A DNA stretch of 48,904 bases, from NCBI GenBank assembly GCA_030595125.1, contig JAUVDV010000039.1:1-48904 (forward strand), written 5' to 3'. Of the stretch, positions 1-10,252 are shown in pieces (position 1 is the stretch's first letter; each line of letters begins with the position of its first letter). The stretch is from Deltaproteobacteria bacterium. GTDB taxonomy: Bacteria; Myxococcota_A; Polyangia; JAAYKL01. Made by a program: the position numbers and the translations under genes. The notes beneath the pieces were generated by a model, which was not told where the DNA came from, did no database searches, and saw only the letters and a list, made by a program, of their open reading frames with translations.

Positions 1-69
1 GCTTTGGATGTTCTGTTTGCGATGACAACGCGTAAGAACAGATTTGCCGATTTATATATGAAAAAGTAG
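1..69 (+). CDS. Possible 3' end of a gene cut by the window edge
   Basis: One plus-strand frame is open from the first base to a TAG at 67-69 and would encode the last 22 residues of a protein ending in LYMKK. No family can be assigned. The following bases to 165 hold only a weak GCGG/CCGC inverted repeat near 75-90 and then the end of the convergent actP gene. This could be a chance open frame; sequence to the left of the window is needed to judge it. Confidence 0.3.
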   Translation, partial: ALDVLFAMTTRKNRFADLYMKK

Positions 70-165
70 CTATGCGGGCTTCATCCGCAGTTTGGTAAAA
101 CCAAATGAAAGTTTATCGACACCCTCAGGGCCTATGGCGGGTGAACGAGAGGTTAGCCGGAGGCG

Positions 166-2373
166 TTAGGCGGCTGCGGATTTGCTATTCTTCTGGGTCA
201 GAAGCGATACAACCACCAGGGTGATGAAGCTCGCCGGGATGGAGATGATACCCGGCTGTCCCAGCGCGATAATCGCATCGGAACGCTCGAGTCCGTAACG
301 AACGAACATGTCGGGTCCGAGCATGATGATACCAATTGCCGCTACAATGCCGACAAAGATTGATGCGGCAATTCCCTTGGCGGTAGTCTTCTTCCAGAAA
401 AGCAGCATCAAAATTGCGGGAAGGTTGGCGCTTGCCGCAATAGCAAATGCCCATCCGACAAGGAAGCTGACGTTCATTCCTCTGAACACGATACCCAGAA
501 TTATCGCAACGAGACCAACCGTGACGGCAGCGAGCTTGCCCACCCACACCTTGGTCTTGTCGGTCATCTCCACGCCGGCGTACCGATTCAGGAGATCGTG
601 CGCAACGGCACCGGATGAAGCCACGATAAGCCCGGAGACCGTACCGAGGACCGTCGCAAACGCGAGGGCTGAAATCATCGCAAACAGGAATAGCCCGAAA
701 CTTCGCGCAAACAGCGGCGCCGACATATTGCTGGTTTCCGGATTCAGCACCCCGCTGACCGTGGCTCCCATGCCGAGATAGATGGTCAGGACGTAGAAGA
801 ATCCAATGCAGGCGATCGCAACAATGGTGGATTTACGCGCGGCCGCGGGAGTCGGAACGGTGTAGTACCTGATAAGGATATGCGGCAAGGCTGCGGTGCC
901 GAAGAACAGCGCGAGCATCAAGCTTATAAAGTTCAGCTTGTCCATGAAGTTCTTCGATGTCAGCGGGAATTTGAGGCCGGGCCGAGTATATTCCGGTCCC
1001 GTGCGAGTGATTGGATAGTAGACCGTCACCTGATCGTCATCGTGCTCGAACTTGGCGCTCTTGCCCCATGACTTGATGCGCGTATCGTCATGTCCGATGA
1101 TCGCCAGGAGTTCGAAGGGGCCGACTCCGCCGGTCTTCTTTTTCCCTCCGGGCAGTTGCGAGATGTTGCCCACCGGGCGAAGATGATTTTCCTTCGATGC
1201 GGGTATGCCGTTGATGATCTTGCCCTCATTGGGCTGGACTGCGACGTATTGACACTCGGTCAAAGTAATGGCGCCATCGTCCGCGACATCTTTCTTGAAC
1301 CACTCCTGGATTTTGGCGAAATACTTGCCGTCCTTCTGGAAATACTTGACGCCGTCTATTGTTACGCTATCGGTGTCATGCAGCACGAGCACCTGTTGAT
1401 CGTCAATGGTCTTATAGACGTGTGGCACACCATCAATGAGGACGTCTCCCGTCTTGTCCTTGTTGTTGAGCGTCTTGAGTTTTTCTCTTGTGCCCTTTCT
1501 TGGCAGGTGGACAGAGATGCTTTTGAGGTCGATCAGCATACGGCCTTTTGCATCCGACGTGTCCTCGCGGAGCGCGACATCGTGCTGCGCCAGCACAAAG
1601 TGACCGAGCACTTTTCCGGCCTTATCGGTCTTTGTCTTTTCGGCAATCACGGTGTAGGCGATTCCGTTTTTGTCGGTGTCGATTGTCAGCGCGCCATTGC
1701 TCTCCTGAGCTGAAAGCGTCTCAAAAGCATGAGGCTTTATCTCGTTGCCGTCGGCATCGAGTGTTACCGGTTCGGTGGTGAGTCCGCGATAACAGAAACA
1801 GACAGCCAATACGGTCGAGAAGATAATGAGCAAGCCGCCCTTCAGGAACTGCACGTACGTGGTAGAGGCCATTCCGGCAGTTGCGACAATGTAGATCACG
1901 ATCACGCCGACCATGATCACGCCCCAGTAATGGGGCACGCCGAGCAGGGGTTCCACCAGAACGCCGGCCCCCACCATCTGCGGGATAAGGTAACAGAGAC
2001 TGACGATGAGGGTTGAGATCCCCGCCATCAGCTGTATGCCCTTGCTGTTGAACTTGCTGTCGAGCGCGTCGGTAAAGGTAAACTTGCCGAGGCGCTTCAT
2101 GGGCTCCGCCACGACAAACAGGGCAACGATCCAGCCGGCGAGATAGCCGATCGAATACAGGAACCCGTCATACCCGGAGAACGCGATCATCCCGCATATG
2201 CCGAGAAACGACGCTGCGGAGAGGTAGTCACCGGCAAACGCAACGCCGTTGACACCCCAATGGATGTTTCCGCCGGCGGCAAAATAGCCCTTGGCGGATT
2301 TGGTCTTGCGACCGAGGTAGAAGGAAAGCCCCAGGACAAAGGCTACGAAAGTGAGGAAGATGGTAATAGACAT
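166..2373 (-). CDS. actP: Cation/acetate symporter (SSS family) with large hydrophilic insertion
   Basis: Solute:sodium symporter of the ActP acetate permease type, expected to import acetate with a cation across the inner membrane for activation by the acetyl-CoA synthetase next door. Residues 1-196 and 478-735 match the ActP core, including GDYLSAASFLG, the segment TTYVQFLKGG and the FGTAALPHILIRYYTV region. Between them, residues about 197-478 form one long hydrophilic stretch of roughly 280 residues; the same loop in E. coli ActP is only about 45-50, and the whole E. coli protein is 549 residues against 735 here. The start lies directly after the TAA of the DUF485 gene (no gap), with GGAGG 8 bases upstream. 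Order acs - DUF485 - actP is the classical acs-yjcH-actP operon. Substrate is inferred from context; pyruvate or propionate are alternatives. Confidence 0.93.
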   Translation of the reverse strand: MSITIFLTFVAFVLGLSFYLGRKTKSAKGYFAAGGNIHWGVNGVAFAGDYLSAASFLGICGMIAFSGYDGFLYSIGYLAGWIVALFVVAEPMKRLGKFTFTDALDSKFNSKGIQLMAGISTLIVSLCYLIPQMVGAGVLVEPLLGVPHYWGVIMVGVIVIYIVATAGMASTTYVQFLKGGLLIIFSTVLAVCFCYRGLTTEPVTLDADGNEIKPHAFETLSAQESNGALTIDTDKNGIAYTVIAEKTKTDKAGKVLGHFVLAQHDVALREDTSDAKGRMLIDLKSISVHLPRKGTREKLKTLNNKDKTGDVLIDGVPHVYKTIDDQQVLVLHDTDSVTIDGVKYFQKDGKYFAKIQEWFKKDVADDGAITLTECQYVAVQPNEGKIINGIPASKENHLRPVGNISQLPGGKKKTGGVGPFELLAIIGHDDTRIKSWGKSAKFEHDDDQVTVYYPITRTGPEYTRPGLKFPLTSKNFMDKLNFISLMLALFFGTAALPHILIRYYTVPTPAAARKSTIVAIACIGFFYVLTIYLGMGATVSGVLNPETSNMSAPLFARSFGLFLFAMISALAFATVLGTVSGLIVASSGAVAHDLLNRYAGVEMTDKTKVWVGKLAAVTVGLVAIILGIVFRGMNVSFLVGWAFAIAASANLPAILMLLFWKKTTAKGIAASIFVGIVAAIGIIMLGPDMFVRYGLERSDAIIALGQPGIISIPASFITLVVVSLLTQKNSKSAAA

Positions 2374-2745
2374 TTATTTGCCCTCCGATTCAGAATCCGT
2401 GCTGTCAGTCTGGGTGCCGGAAGTGGATGGGCTCTTGTCGTCGTTCGTCTCTGTGGGCAATGATTTGCCCGCGCCTGCTGCAACGGCGGCGGCTTCTTTT
2501 TTTGCACAGAGGTAGTTGTAGATAAGCGCCATGATCAGGGCAAGGATGATAAGGCCGAAGCCGTAGCAAATCGCCAGGTTGAGCCCAAAAATTATCTTAT
2601 GGTCCATTATATGTACGTCGTACACCGCGATTGACACAAATCCGATGTATACCAGCGCGTAGAAGATGAAAAAGTAGATGCCGAGCTTTGCCTTGCTCTG
2701 TGCTGTTACGTCCTCTCCCCAATCAGTGCTTGATCCATGATCCAT
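2374..2745 (-). CDS. DUF485 (YjcH-like) small inner-membrane protein
   Basis: A 123-residue protein with two membrane segments (about residues 22-45 and 56-81), a short cytoplasmic N terminus and a polar Ser/Thr/Glu/Asp-rich tail of about 35 residues. Small two-helix DUF485 proteins are routinely encoded just upstream of actP (yjcH in E. coli) and are thought to assist the symporter, though their exact job is unsettled. It has a strong GAGGAGG ribosome site 6 bases before the ATG, and its stop codon abuts the actP start, so translation is probably coupled. It lies 91 bases downstream of acs on the same strand. The assignment rests on topology, size and gene order more than on sequence motifs. 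Confidence 0.85.
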   Translation of the reverse strand: MDHGSSTDWGEDVTAQSKAKLGIYFFIFYALVYIGFVSIAVYDVHIMDHKIIFGLNLAICYGFGLIILALIMALIYNYLCAKKEAAAVAAGAGKSLPTETNDDKSPSTSGTQTDSTDSESEGK

Positions 2746-2836
2746 GTATTCCTCCTCGAAAATGTAGTTCAGTTGGGCCAGTCTATTTTGTTGATTTCGT
2801 TACAATATTTGTGTGGACTGCCTTCGATTAAGTCAA

Positions 2837-4813
<1,977 letters not shown>

Positions 4814-4889
4814 TTTTCTGTCTCCTTGAGTACGAGGTTCGTGAGTCTCAAAATTTCCATACCGCAGCGTCTGCGGTGTTTATTGAAGT

Positions 4890-6143
4890 CTATGCCGCCG
4901 CCATATTCTTCGGCGGGCGGATTACGGCGATCAATACGGCCGCTATCAGCACTGCCACACCACAGATTGTGAAGGCGAGCGGGAAGTCTCCCATGGCTCC
5001 GAGTTTGCCGCCCATGATCGGGCCGCCTATCCCGCCGACGCCGTATGCGAGAAACACAAGCGGGTAGTTCTGACCGATGTTCTTTGCGCCGAAAAATTTG
5101 GCGGTGATGGTCGGGAACAGGGCGAAGTTACCGCCGAAGTTGAATCCTATCAGGCCGGCGTAGATCCACAATGGCCACTGGGAACCGGCCACGCACGGCA
5201 TGGTCAGAACCATGCAACCCTGGGTGGCCAGCATAATAAAAATGGAAAGTTTCGTGCCGAGTTTGTCGCTCAGGGCACCCCAGATGACCCTTCCGAACCC
5301 GTTGCCCAGCGAGAAGAACACGGCCATCGCTGTTCCGGCGATACTGCTGGCGACTTCCTTCGATATGCCGTTTTCCATGAGAGCCTGCATGGGGTAGATC
5401 TTCACGAGACCGATGCTCATGAGGCCTGCGCCGCCGCCGGCCACAAATGCCAGGAAGATCATGTAGAACTGTGGTTTGGCCAGCATCTGTTTTGTAGTGC
5501 AGCATGGCACGCTCGCCCCATCGGTATTGGCCTCGGGTGGTGTGTAGCCCCTGGGGAGCCAGCCGCTGGGGGGGAAGACCATGAACAGGCCGCCAACCAC
5601 GCCCATACTGAGGAATATCACGCCGTAAATAGTGAAGGTCATGGACAGTCCCAGGTTCTCGATAAGGTTGCCCCACCCGCCGGCGAGCTTCACCCATCCC
5701 ATGGCGCCGAAGCCGAAACCGGCCACGGCGAGGCCGGTGATGAGACCCTTCTTGTCGGGGAACCAGCGCATGCCCACAGCAATGGGGACAACGTAGGCGA
5801 GGCCGATACCGCTGCCGCCGATCACTCCGATGAGGAAGAAAATCGGCCAGAACGAGGTTGTGTCCAACAATCCCGCTACGATGTAGCCGCTGCCCAGCAC
5901 TATTCCGCCCGCGATGGTCAGCTTCCGTGGCCCGACTCTGGGCATCAATCTTCCGGAGATGACCATGATGATCGCAAAGAATGCGAGACCGGCGGAGAAG
6001 ACCACCTGGGTCTGGGTTGTGGACCATCCGCTTTCCTTGAGGGACGGTGTAAAGACAGACCACGCGTAGATGGCGCCGAGAGCCAACTGAATCAAGACCG
6101 CCCACGCAACCACTATCCAACGATTCATGATCTTTTCAGGCAT
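4890..6143 (-). CDS. MFS transporter, oxalate/formate antiporter (OFA) type
   Basis: A 417-residue major facilitator superfamily protein with about twelve membrane segments. The N-terminal stretch with QLALGAIYAWSVF is characteristic of the OFA branch, which includes the oxalate:formate antiporter OxlT and many monocarboxylate (lactate, pyruvate) carriers. It lies 76 bases upstream of acs on the same strand and may be the first gene of the acetate operon, so a monocarboxylate substrate is likely; the substrate cannot be read from sequence. The start at 6143 (MPEKIMNRW) follows a purine-rich GGAAAGG stretch. The 185 bases between it and the kinase gene (6144-6328) hold no gene that I can support. 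Confidence 0.9.
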   Translation of the reverse strand: MPEKIMNRWIVVAWAVLIQLALGAIYAWSVFTPSLKESGWSTTQTQVVFSAGLAFFAIIMVISGRLMPRVGPRKLTIAGGIVLGSGYIVAGLLDTTSFWPIFFLIGVIGGSGIGLAYVVPIAVGMRWFPDKKGLITGLAVAGFGFGAMGWVKLAGGWGNLIENLGLSMTFTIYGVIFLSMGVVGGLFMVFPPSGWLPRGYTPPEANTDGASVPCCTTKQMLAKPQFYMIFLAFVAGGGAGLMSIGLVKIYPMQALMENGISKEVASSIAGTAMAVFFSLGNGFGRVIWGALSDKLGTKLSIFIMLATQGCMVLTMPCVAGSQWPLWIYAGLIGFNFGGNFALFPTITAKFFGAKNIGQNYPLVFLAYGVGGIGGPIMGGKLGAMGDFPLAFTICGVAVLIAAVLIAVIRPPKNMAAA

Positions 6144-6328
6144 CGCCTTTCCTTTCCAGGCGTGGTGAGCCGTAAATCATCGAATTTTGAACTGAGGTAA
6201 CCAAAACAAATTCTTTTATGGATAATGACAGTGCATTCATTCAATGACTTCCATCATGAAGTTGCAAAGCACAGTACATTTCTCCCCGAAATTGTTTTAA
6301 GTCGGTGGAAAAGGCACTGTCCGGATGT

Positions 6329-7474
6329 TCAGTTCTGGGTATTGGCAGGTGGTTGCTCAATCGTGCCTTGTGGCAAGAGGGGGACTGTGGCCGACTCCTT
6401 TTCTCCGGAGAAGGCGAGCAGATAGGTTACGGCGCCAAGTAAAACGACGATGACCACCAACAGCGCTATCACTATTCCCTTGCCCTGACTTCCCGTGGCG
6501 TCATCTTTTTCGCGGGTGGCGTGATCCTCCTCGCGCGAAACAGTCTTGGCCGATTTTGTACGCGGACCGGGCGGGACAGAGTGCATCGGTCCCGCCTGTT
6601 CTTCTTTGGGAATAAGTGCCTTCAGGGCCTGAGCGAACTCCTTGGCCGAAGAGTAGCGATCGTCCCGGTTTTTTTCGAGCGCCTTGTCCATGATGGGATC
6701 GAGGATTGCCGGGAGATTGAGTTCGGGTCGCCGCTGGGTGACCTTGAACGGTGGAGACTTGATGTGATGCGCGATGTACTCCATGGGCTTGCTTCTGGGG
6801 AACGGTAGCTTCGCCGTGAGCATCTCGTAGAAGATGACGCCGAGAGAGTAGATGTCGGAGCGCGCATCCAGGGTTTCTCCGCGGGCCTGCTCGGGAGACA
6901 TGAATTCGGGCGTGCCGAAGATCATCCCCTCGCGGGTGAGCACAAGCGACCCGGGACGCATCCGTTGCTCTTTTATTTTTGCGAGACCGAAGTCGAGAAC
7001 CTTGGGGAAATCCGGGATGCCCCCCTGGGTGGTCAGAAGGATATTCTCGGGCTTGAGGTCGCGGTGGACGATTCCGACGCCGTGCGCTTCTTCGAGGGCG
7101 CCGAGAACCTGGATCATTATCTTGGCGGCTCGCGTGACCTCCATGGGTCCGTCCCTGCGTGTCAGGTGCGCCAGATCTGCGCCGTCCAGGTACTCCATGG
7201 CAATGTAGAGCTGTTCGGTTTCCTCCAGTTGCCCATAGAGGAAAACGCGTACCGTGTTTGGGTGCGAGAGCCTGCTCATGGCTCGCGCCTCACGCCTGAA
7301 GCGCGACAGCAGATCCTGTCGAGAGGCCAGCTTTTCGTGGAGGATCTTGATGGCGACCATGCGGTCCATTGCCGGTTGTTCGGCCTTGAACACCTCGCCC
7401 ATTCCTCCCTTGCCGATTCTTTCGAGGATCCGGAACTGGCCGAGAATTTCTTTTCCTATGAGGTCATCGTTCAT
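6329..7474 (-). CDS. Membrane-anchored eukaryotic-like Ser/Thr protein kinase
   Basis: Phosphorylates serine/threonine on target proteins. Domain order: kinase domain residues 14-290, Pro/Ser/Lys-rich juxtamembrane linker 290-333, one membrane helix about 334-356, then a short external tail of about 25 residues with no sensor domain. Catalytic features are intact: glycine loop GKGGMGEVF (21-29), lysine K43, HRDLKPEN with D139, DFG at 161-163 and GTPEFMSPEQ. The kinase is therefore predicted to be active. It is transcribed away from the SctQ-like gene, with only 45 bases between the two starts, so they may share a control region. FHA domains, which read phosphothreonine, occur in CpaF (12350-13873) and the protein at 35572-37164; these are possible targets, by inference. 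Confidence 0.95.
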   Translation of the reverse strand: MNDDLIGKEILGQFRILERIGKGGMGEVFKAEQPAMDRMVAIKILHEKLASRQDLLSRFRREARAMSRLSHPNTVRVFLYGQLEETEQLYIAMEYLDGADLAHLTRRDGPMEVTRAAKIMIQVLGALEEAHGVGIVHRDLKPENILLTTQGGIPDFPKVLDFGLAKIKEQRMRPGSLVLTREGMIFGTPEFMSPEQARGETLDARSDIYSLGVIFYEMLTAKLPFPRSKPMEYIAHHIKSPPFKVTQRRPELNLPAILDPIMDKALEKNRDDRYSSAKEFAQALKALIPKEEQAGPMHSVPPGPRTKSAKTVSREEDHATREKDDATGSQGKGIVIALLVVIVVLLGAVTYLLAFSGEKESATVPLLPQGTIEQPPANTQN

Positions 7475-7519
7475 GGTCTTACTTTTATATATGGTGTAAC
7501 CGGTCGCGGCAAGGTAGGG

Positions 7520-8641
7520 ATGATATGCATGGAAAAGAGGTATCCACGTGGCCCTGCCCTCTGGCGCCCTAGATGCGTCGAACCAGGTGAGTGGGAGGCA
7601 AGGGAAAGACTTGCGATTTCTATCCCTTCAGGGGCGGATCGCCTCGATCTTCACTCCCTCGCCGAGGTGTTGAGGGCGGACAAGGCCGATCTCGAGATCA
7701 CGGGTTTTGGCCAGGTCCGAAACAACGCTGTGCCCGAGGAGGGAACGATCGTTGCGCTTTTCGGCGGTGGAGACGGCTGTGGCCAGCGAATGGCTCTGGT
7801 GTTGTCCGACAACCTGGCGCGCGATCTCGTGGATACAACGCTTGGCAGACCTCGGGGTTCCGTTGAAAAACGCCTGACCTCCGGCGAGGAAGGCGCGCTT
7901 CTCTTCGCGCTGGACAGAGCAGGAGGAGACTGGATGGATCTGGGTGGCGGCGGTTTTCGAATAAAGGGAATCCTCGCGGACTCGATGCAGATCGCCGAGT
8001 ATCTTCAGGGGCCTCCCAAGTGGTGGGTCAGGGCCGTACTCGCGACAGAGTTCGCGAAGGGGGAAGCCTGGCTGGCGCTGCGCGATCCGGCTTGTTTCGG
8101 CGGGGTGTCACCTCGGCGGGCACGAATTGACAGGGCGCTCGATTGGCCCGTCGAGTTCAAGATAATAGTGGGAACGTCGGCAGTGCCCGCTGCAGAACTG
8201 AAACGGATCGACACGGGAGACGTGCTGGTGCTCGATTGGTCGGCCTTCGTTGTTTGCGGCTCCGATACGGGTATGGCGCGGCTCGAATGTGGCCATGTCA
8301 AACGATTTGCCAGATTGCTGGACCACGGGCGTCTGGAACTGGTATCAACACGAGACTCGAGGGGTAGTATGAACGACACTGAAAATGTCGAGTTGAAAGG
8401 GCGGCTCTCGCAGCCGTCGGATGATGAGGCGAGATCCATGAACGTGGTGGTTCAGGTGGAAGTCGGACGGGTAACCATGACAGTGGATCAGGCAATCAAC
8501 CTGGTGCCTGGAAGGATGATCAGGCTCGACAGGGACGTGGGTCCGGAAGTCTCTCTTCGGGCAGGCGAAAAGTTGATCGCCACTGGCGAACTCGTTGACC
8601 ACGAGGGCCGATTGGCGGTCGAGGTGACGGAGGTAACATGA
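7520..8641 (+). CDS. sctQ: Type III secretion SctQ-like C-ring protein (two SpoA/FliN-type domains)
   Basis: A 373-residue protein resembling SctQ/YscQ/HrcQ, which form the cytoplasmic sorting platform of type III secretion and are related to flagellar FliM/FliN. The N-terminal 200 residues are divergent. Residues about 209-275 form a first SpoA-like domain, and residues 307-372 a clear second one with MNVVVQVEVGRVTMTVDQ, a PGR turn and IATGELVDHEGRLAVEVTEV. I chose ATG 7520, with AAGG 5 bases upstream; ATG 7529 in frame is an alternative. The next gene overlaps by ATGA. No other type III or flagellar gene is present here, so this copy is either an orphan or part of a system encoded elsewhere. 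Identification rests on the C-terminal domain and is good but not certain. Confidence 0.75.
   Translation: MICMEKRYPRGPALWRPRCVEPGEWEARERLAISIPSGADRLDLHSLAEVLRADKADLEITGFGQVRNNAVPEEGTIVALFGGGDGCGQRMALVLSDNLARDLVDTTLGRPRGSVEKRLTSGEEGALLFALDRAGGDWMDLGGGGFRIKGILADSMQIAEYLQGPPKWWVRAVLATEFAKGEAWLALRDPACFGGVSPRRARIDRALDWPVEFKIIVGTSAVPAAELKRIDTGDVLVLDWSAFVVCGSDTGMARLECGHVKRFARLLDHGRLELVSTRDSRGSMNDTENVELKGRLSQPSDDEARSMNVVVQVEVGRVTMTVDQAINLVPGRMIRLDRDVGPEVSLRAGEKLIATGELVDHEGRLAVEVTEVT
8359..8371 (+). promoter_or_regulatory. Candidate internal ribosome binding site and start for a short SctQ-C product
   Basis: GAGGGG at 8359-8364 lies four bases before an in-frame ATG at 8369 (M284 of the SctQ-like protein). 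Initiation there would give a 90-residue product (8369-8641) consisting of a short leader and the second SpoA domain. Yersinia YscQ, Salmonella SpaO and Shigella Spa33 are known to make such C-terminal products from an internal start. A second in-frame ATG (M307) exists further on. This is prediction only. Confidence 0.4.
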
Positions 8642-9135
8642 AAACGCGGTGGTGGTTTTTGGTTGCGGTAATCGCGTCGACGCTGATCGCCTGCGGCCCC
8701 GCAGACGACGGCGGGGGCGACGCAGTGGATGCGAAATCGATCAAGACGGGTGACGCAAAGGAAGTTGACGCGCGCGGACCTGCTTCGGACGCGGTTGCGC
8801 AGCAGAGTGCTCCGGATGTCAGGAAGATAACCGGCGTAGGCGCGACAAGCGCAGACGCAGGGGCGTGTGGCGCAGTGACGATTGATCTGACCTTCGGCAA
8901 GGGCTCTATGGTCGGTGGTCACATTGCTCTGGGCGACGACAAGCACGTCGTCAGGGGTATACTCGACGACGATACTCTGCGTTGCTGGATAGTGAGTGGT
9001 GTGGACAAGCCGGATTCGACGTTGCGTGGAACTCTGGTGGGAACAGCACAAGGAGACTCGTTTTCGGGAACCTTCAACCTCTCCGATGACGGCGCCGCAA
9101 AGGTGATCAACGGCACCTGGAAAAGTGGTGTTTAG
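8638..9135 (+). CDS. Predicted lipoprotein, function unknown
   Basis: A 165-residue protein with a lipoprotein signal peptide: a charged start, a hydrophobic segment and the lipobox LIAC with the lipidated cysteine at residue 19. A low-complexity Asp/Gly/Ala/Lys linker follows, and then a compact C-terminal domain of about 85 residues rich in beta-prone segments (ILDDDTLRCWIVSG, GTLVGTAQGDSFSGTF). I recognise no family. Its ATG overlaps the SctQ stop by ATGA, so the two are translationally coupled, which hints at a shared envelope or secretion function. Its 3' end overlaps the convergent PDZ lipoprotein gene by 4 bases. A lipoprotein partner could serve as pilotin or secretin accessory, but nothing in the sequence shows this. 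Confidence 0.8.
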   Translation: MKTRWWFLVAVIASTLIACGPADDGGGDAVDAKSIKTGDAKEVDARGPASDAVAQQSAPDVRKITGVGATSADAGACGAVTIDLTFGKGSMVGGHIALGDDKHVVRGILDDDTLRCWIVSGVDKPDSTLRGTLVGTAQGDSFSGTFNLSDDGAAKVINGTWKSGV

Positions 9136-9596
9136 TCTACAACGGGATAGGTGAGGGCCAGGGGGGCGCCGTCACGCAGGATGTCGAAGCGGACTTCAGT
9201 GGCGGTCTTGAGGGCTTCGAAAACCTCAAAATAGTGTTCCGGGCGTTCGATGGATTTGCCGTTGACCAGGGTAACCACGTCGTCCTCACGCAGATCGATG
9301 CAGGGATCGATGTCCACGCGGAACGACACGATCCTGAAACCGACGAACCTGCCGTAGGCCTTGTGCGAATCCGACTGGACCATGGCGAGTACATAGGCCG
9401 GACCTTGCGCCAGGAGCTCGTCCAGTTCACTTCTCACGATCCTGGGTTCGCCCACGCAAATTTTGTCAGGTGCGGTTTCGCCGTGTGCCGGGTCGGATGA
9501 AAGAGAGGTCTCTTCGAGCATCGCCGGATCAATGCTCGCCGCGCCGCATCCGGTTGCCCAGGCGGCGATGAGAACAAGAGAGAATGTGCGTGTCAT
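9132..9596 (-). CDS. PDZ-like lipoprotein (resembles the GspC C-terminal domain)
   Basis: A 154-residue protein with lipoprotein signal and lipobox ATGC (cysteine about residue 17). Residues about 75-154 form a PDZ-like fold with the pattern seen in the C-terminal domain of type II secretion GspC: FRIVSFRVD, a DLREDDVVTLVNGKSI turn, then a helix and RFDILRDGAPLALTYPV. PDZ domains bind peptide tails or partner proteins; here the domain would sit in the periplasm, anchored to a membrane. The ATG overlaps the tmk stop (ATGA), so it is expressed with thymidylate kinase, a pairing with no obvious functional logic. Neighbouring secretion-like genes (SctQ-like, CpaF/TadBC) make an envelope-machine role possible but unproven. 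Confidence 0.75.
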   Translation of the reverse strand: MTRTFSLVLIAAWATGCGAASIDPAMLEETSLSSDPAHGETAPDKICVGEPRIVRSELDELLAQGPAYVLAMVQSDSHKAYGRFVGFRIVSFRVDIDPCIDLREDDVVTLVNGKSIERPEHYFEVFEALKTATEVRFDILRDGAPLALTYPVVD

Positions 9597-10240
9597 GGAG
9601 TCGCTCCTTTTTCCATGAGTTTTTCGACGGCGTCCCAGGCCTGCTTTGCGATCTCGTCGATCGATTGCTGCGCGTCCAGGGTTAAGATCAGTGAGTCCGC
9701 AAATGTCTCATCGAGCCGGTCATAGGATTCGATCAACTTGCGCTGGAAATCATCGTCGTCGAAGATCTCCGTCTTGTCGCTGCGGGCCCTGCGGCGTCTA
9801 GACGCCTCATCGGGGGATATCTTCAGGTAGATGACCAGATCCGGCGTGCGGATGTGCTTGTTGATCTCTAGTATCCACTGGGCCGCGCCCTCCCGATTTG
9901 CGCTGAGGCCCTGGTAGATGACCGAGGAGTGCACATATCGATCGCAGATCACATTGACGCCGTTTTCGAGGTTGGGGTCGATCTCGTTTTCCTGAAGATC
10001 CTGCCGGTCACCGGCAAACAGCAACGACATTGTGGCCCAGCCCGGGGCGGCGCCGTCGACGGAGACGATTCGCCTGGAGAGGATCTGCCGGATCAGCATG
10101 CCCACCGGGCCCGAAGATGGTTGCGCGGTCACGTGGACGGGGATCTTCCGAGACGCGAACGCCGCTTTCAACTGCTCTGCCTGGGTCGTTGTTCCCGAAC
10201 CGTCGACGCCCTCCAGAACTATGAGATATCCTCGCTTCAT
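9593..10240 (-). CDS. tmk: Thymidylate kinase with atypical P-loop
   Basis: Phosphorylates dTMP to dTDP in dTTP synthesis. The 215-residue length fits, and the family features are visible: P-loop region LEGVDGSGTTTQ at residues 9-20, the DRYVHSSVIYQG motif for substrate binding, and a lid region with arginines (SRRRRARSD). The odd point is that the P-loop reads GSGTTT, so the usual Walker A lysine (GxGKTT/S) is threonine at residue 17; codons read from the bases confirm this and it is not a frameshift. The rest of the protein is intact and uninterrupted, so I still expect a functional gene. The downstream PDZ lipoprotein overlaps by ATGA. The HicA remnant ends 13 bases upstream of the start. 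Confidence 0.9.
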   Translation of the reverse strand: MKRGYLIVLEGVDGSGTTTQAEQLKAAFASRKIPVHVTAQPSSGPVGMLIRQILSRRIVSVDGAAPGWATMSLLFAGDRQDLQENEIDPNLENGVNVICDRYVHSSVIYQGLSANREGAAQWILEINKHIRTPDLVIYLKISPDEASRRRRARSDKTEIFDDDDFQRKLIESYDRLDETFADSLILTLDAQQSIDEIAKQAWDAVEKLMEKGATP

Positions 10241-10252
10241 CAGTTTTCTATA

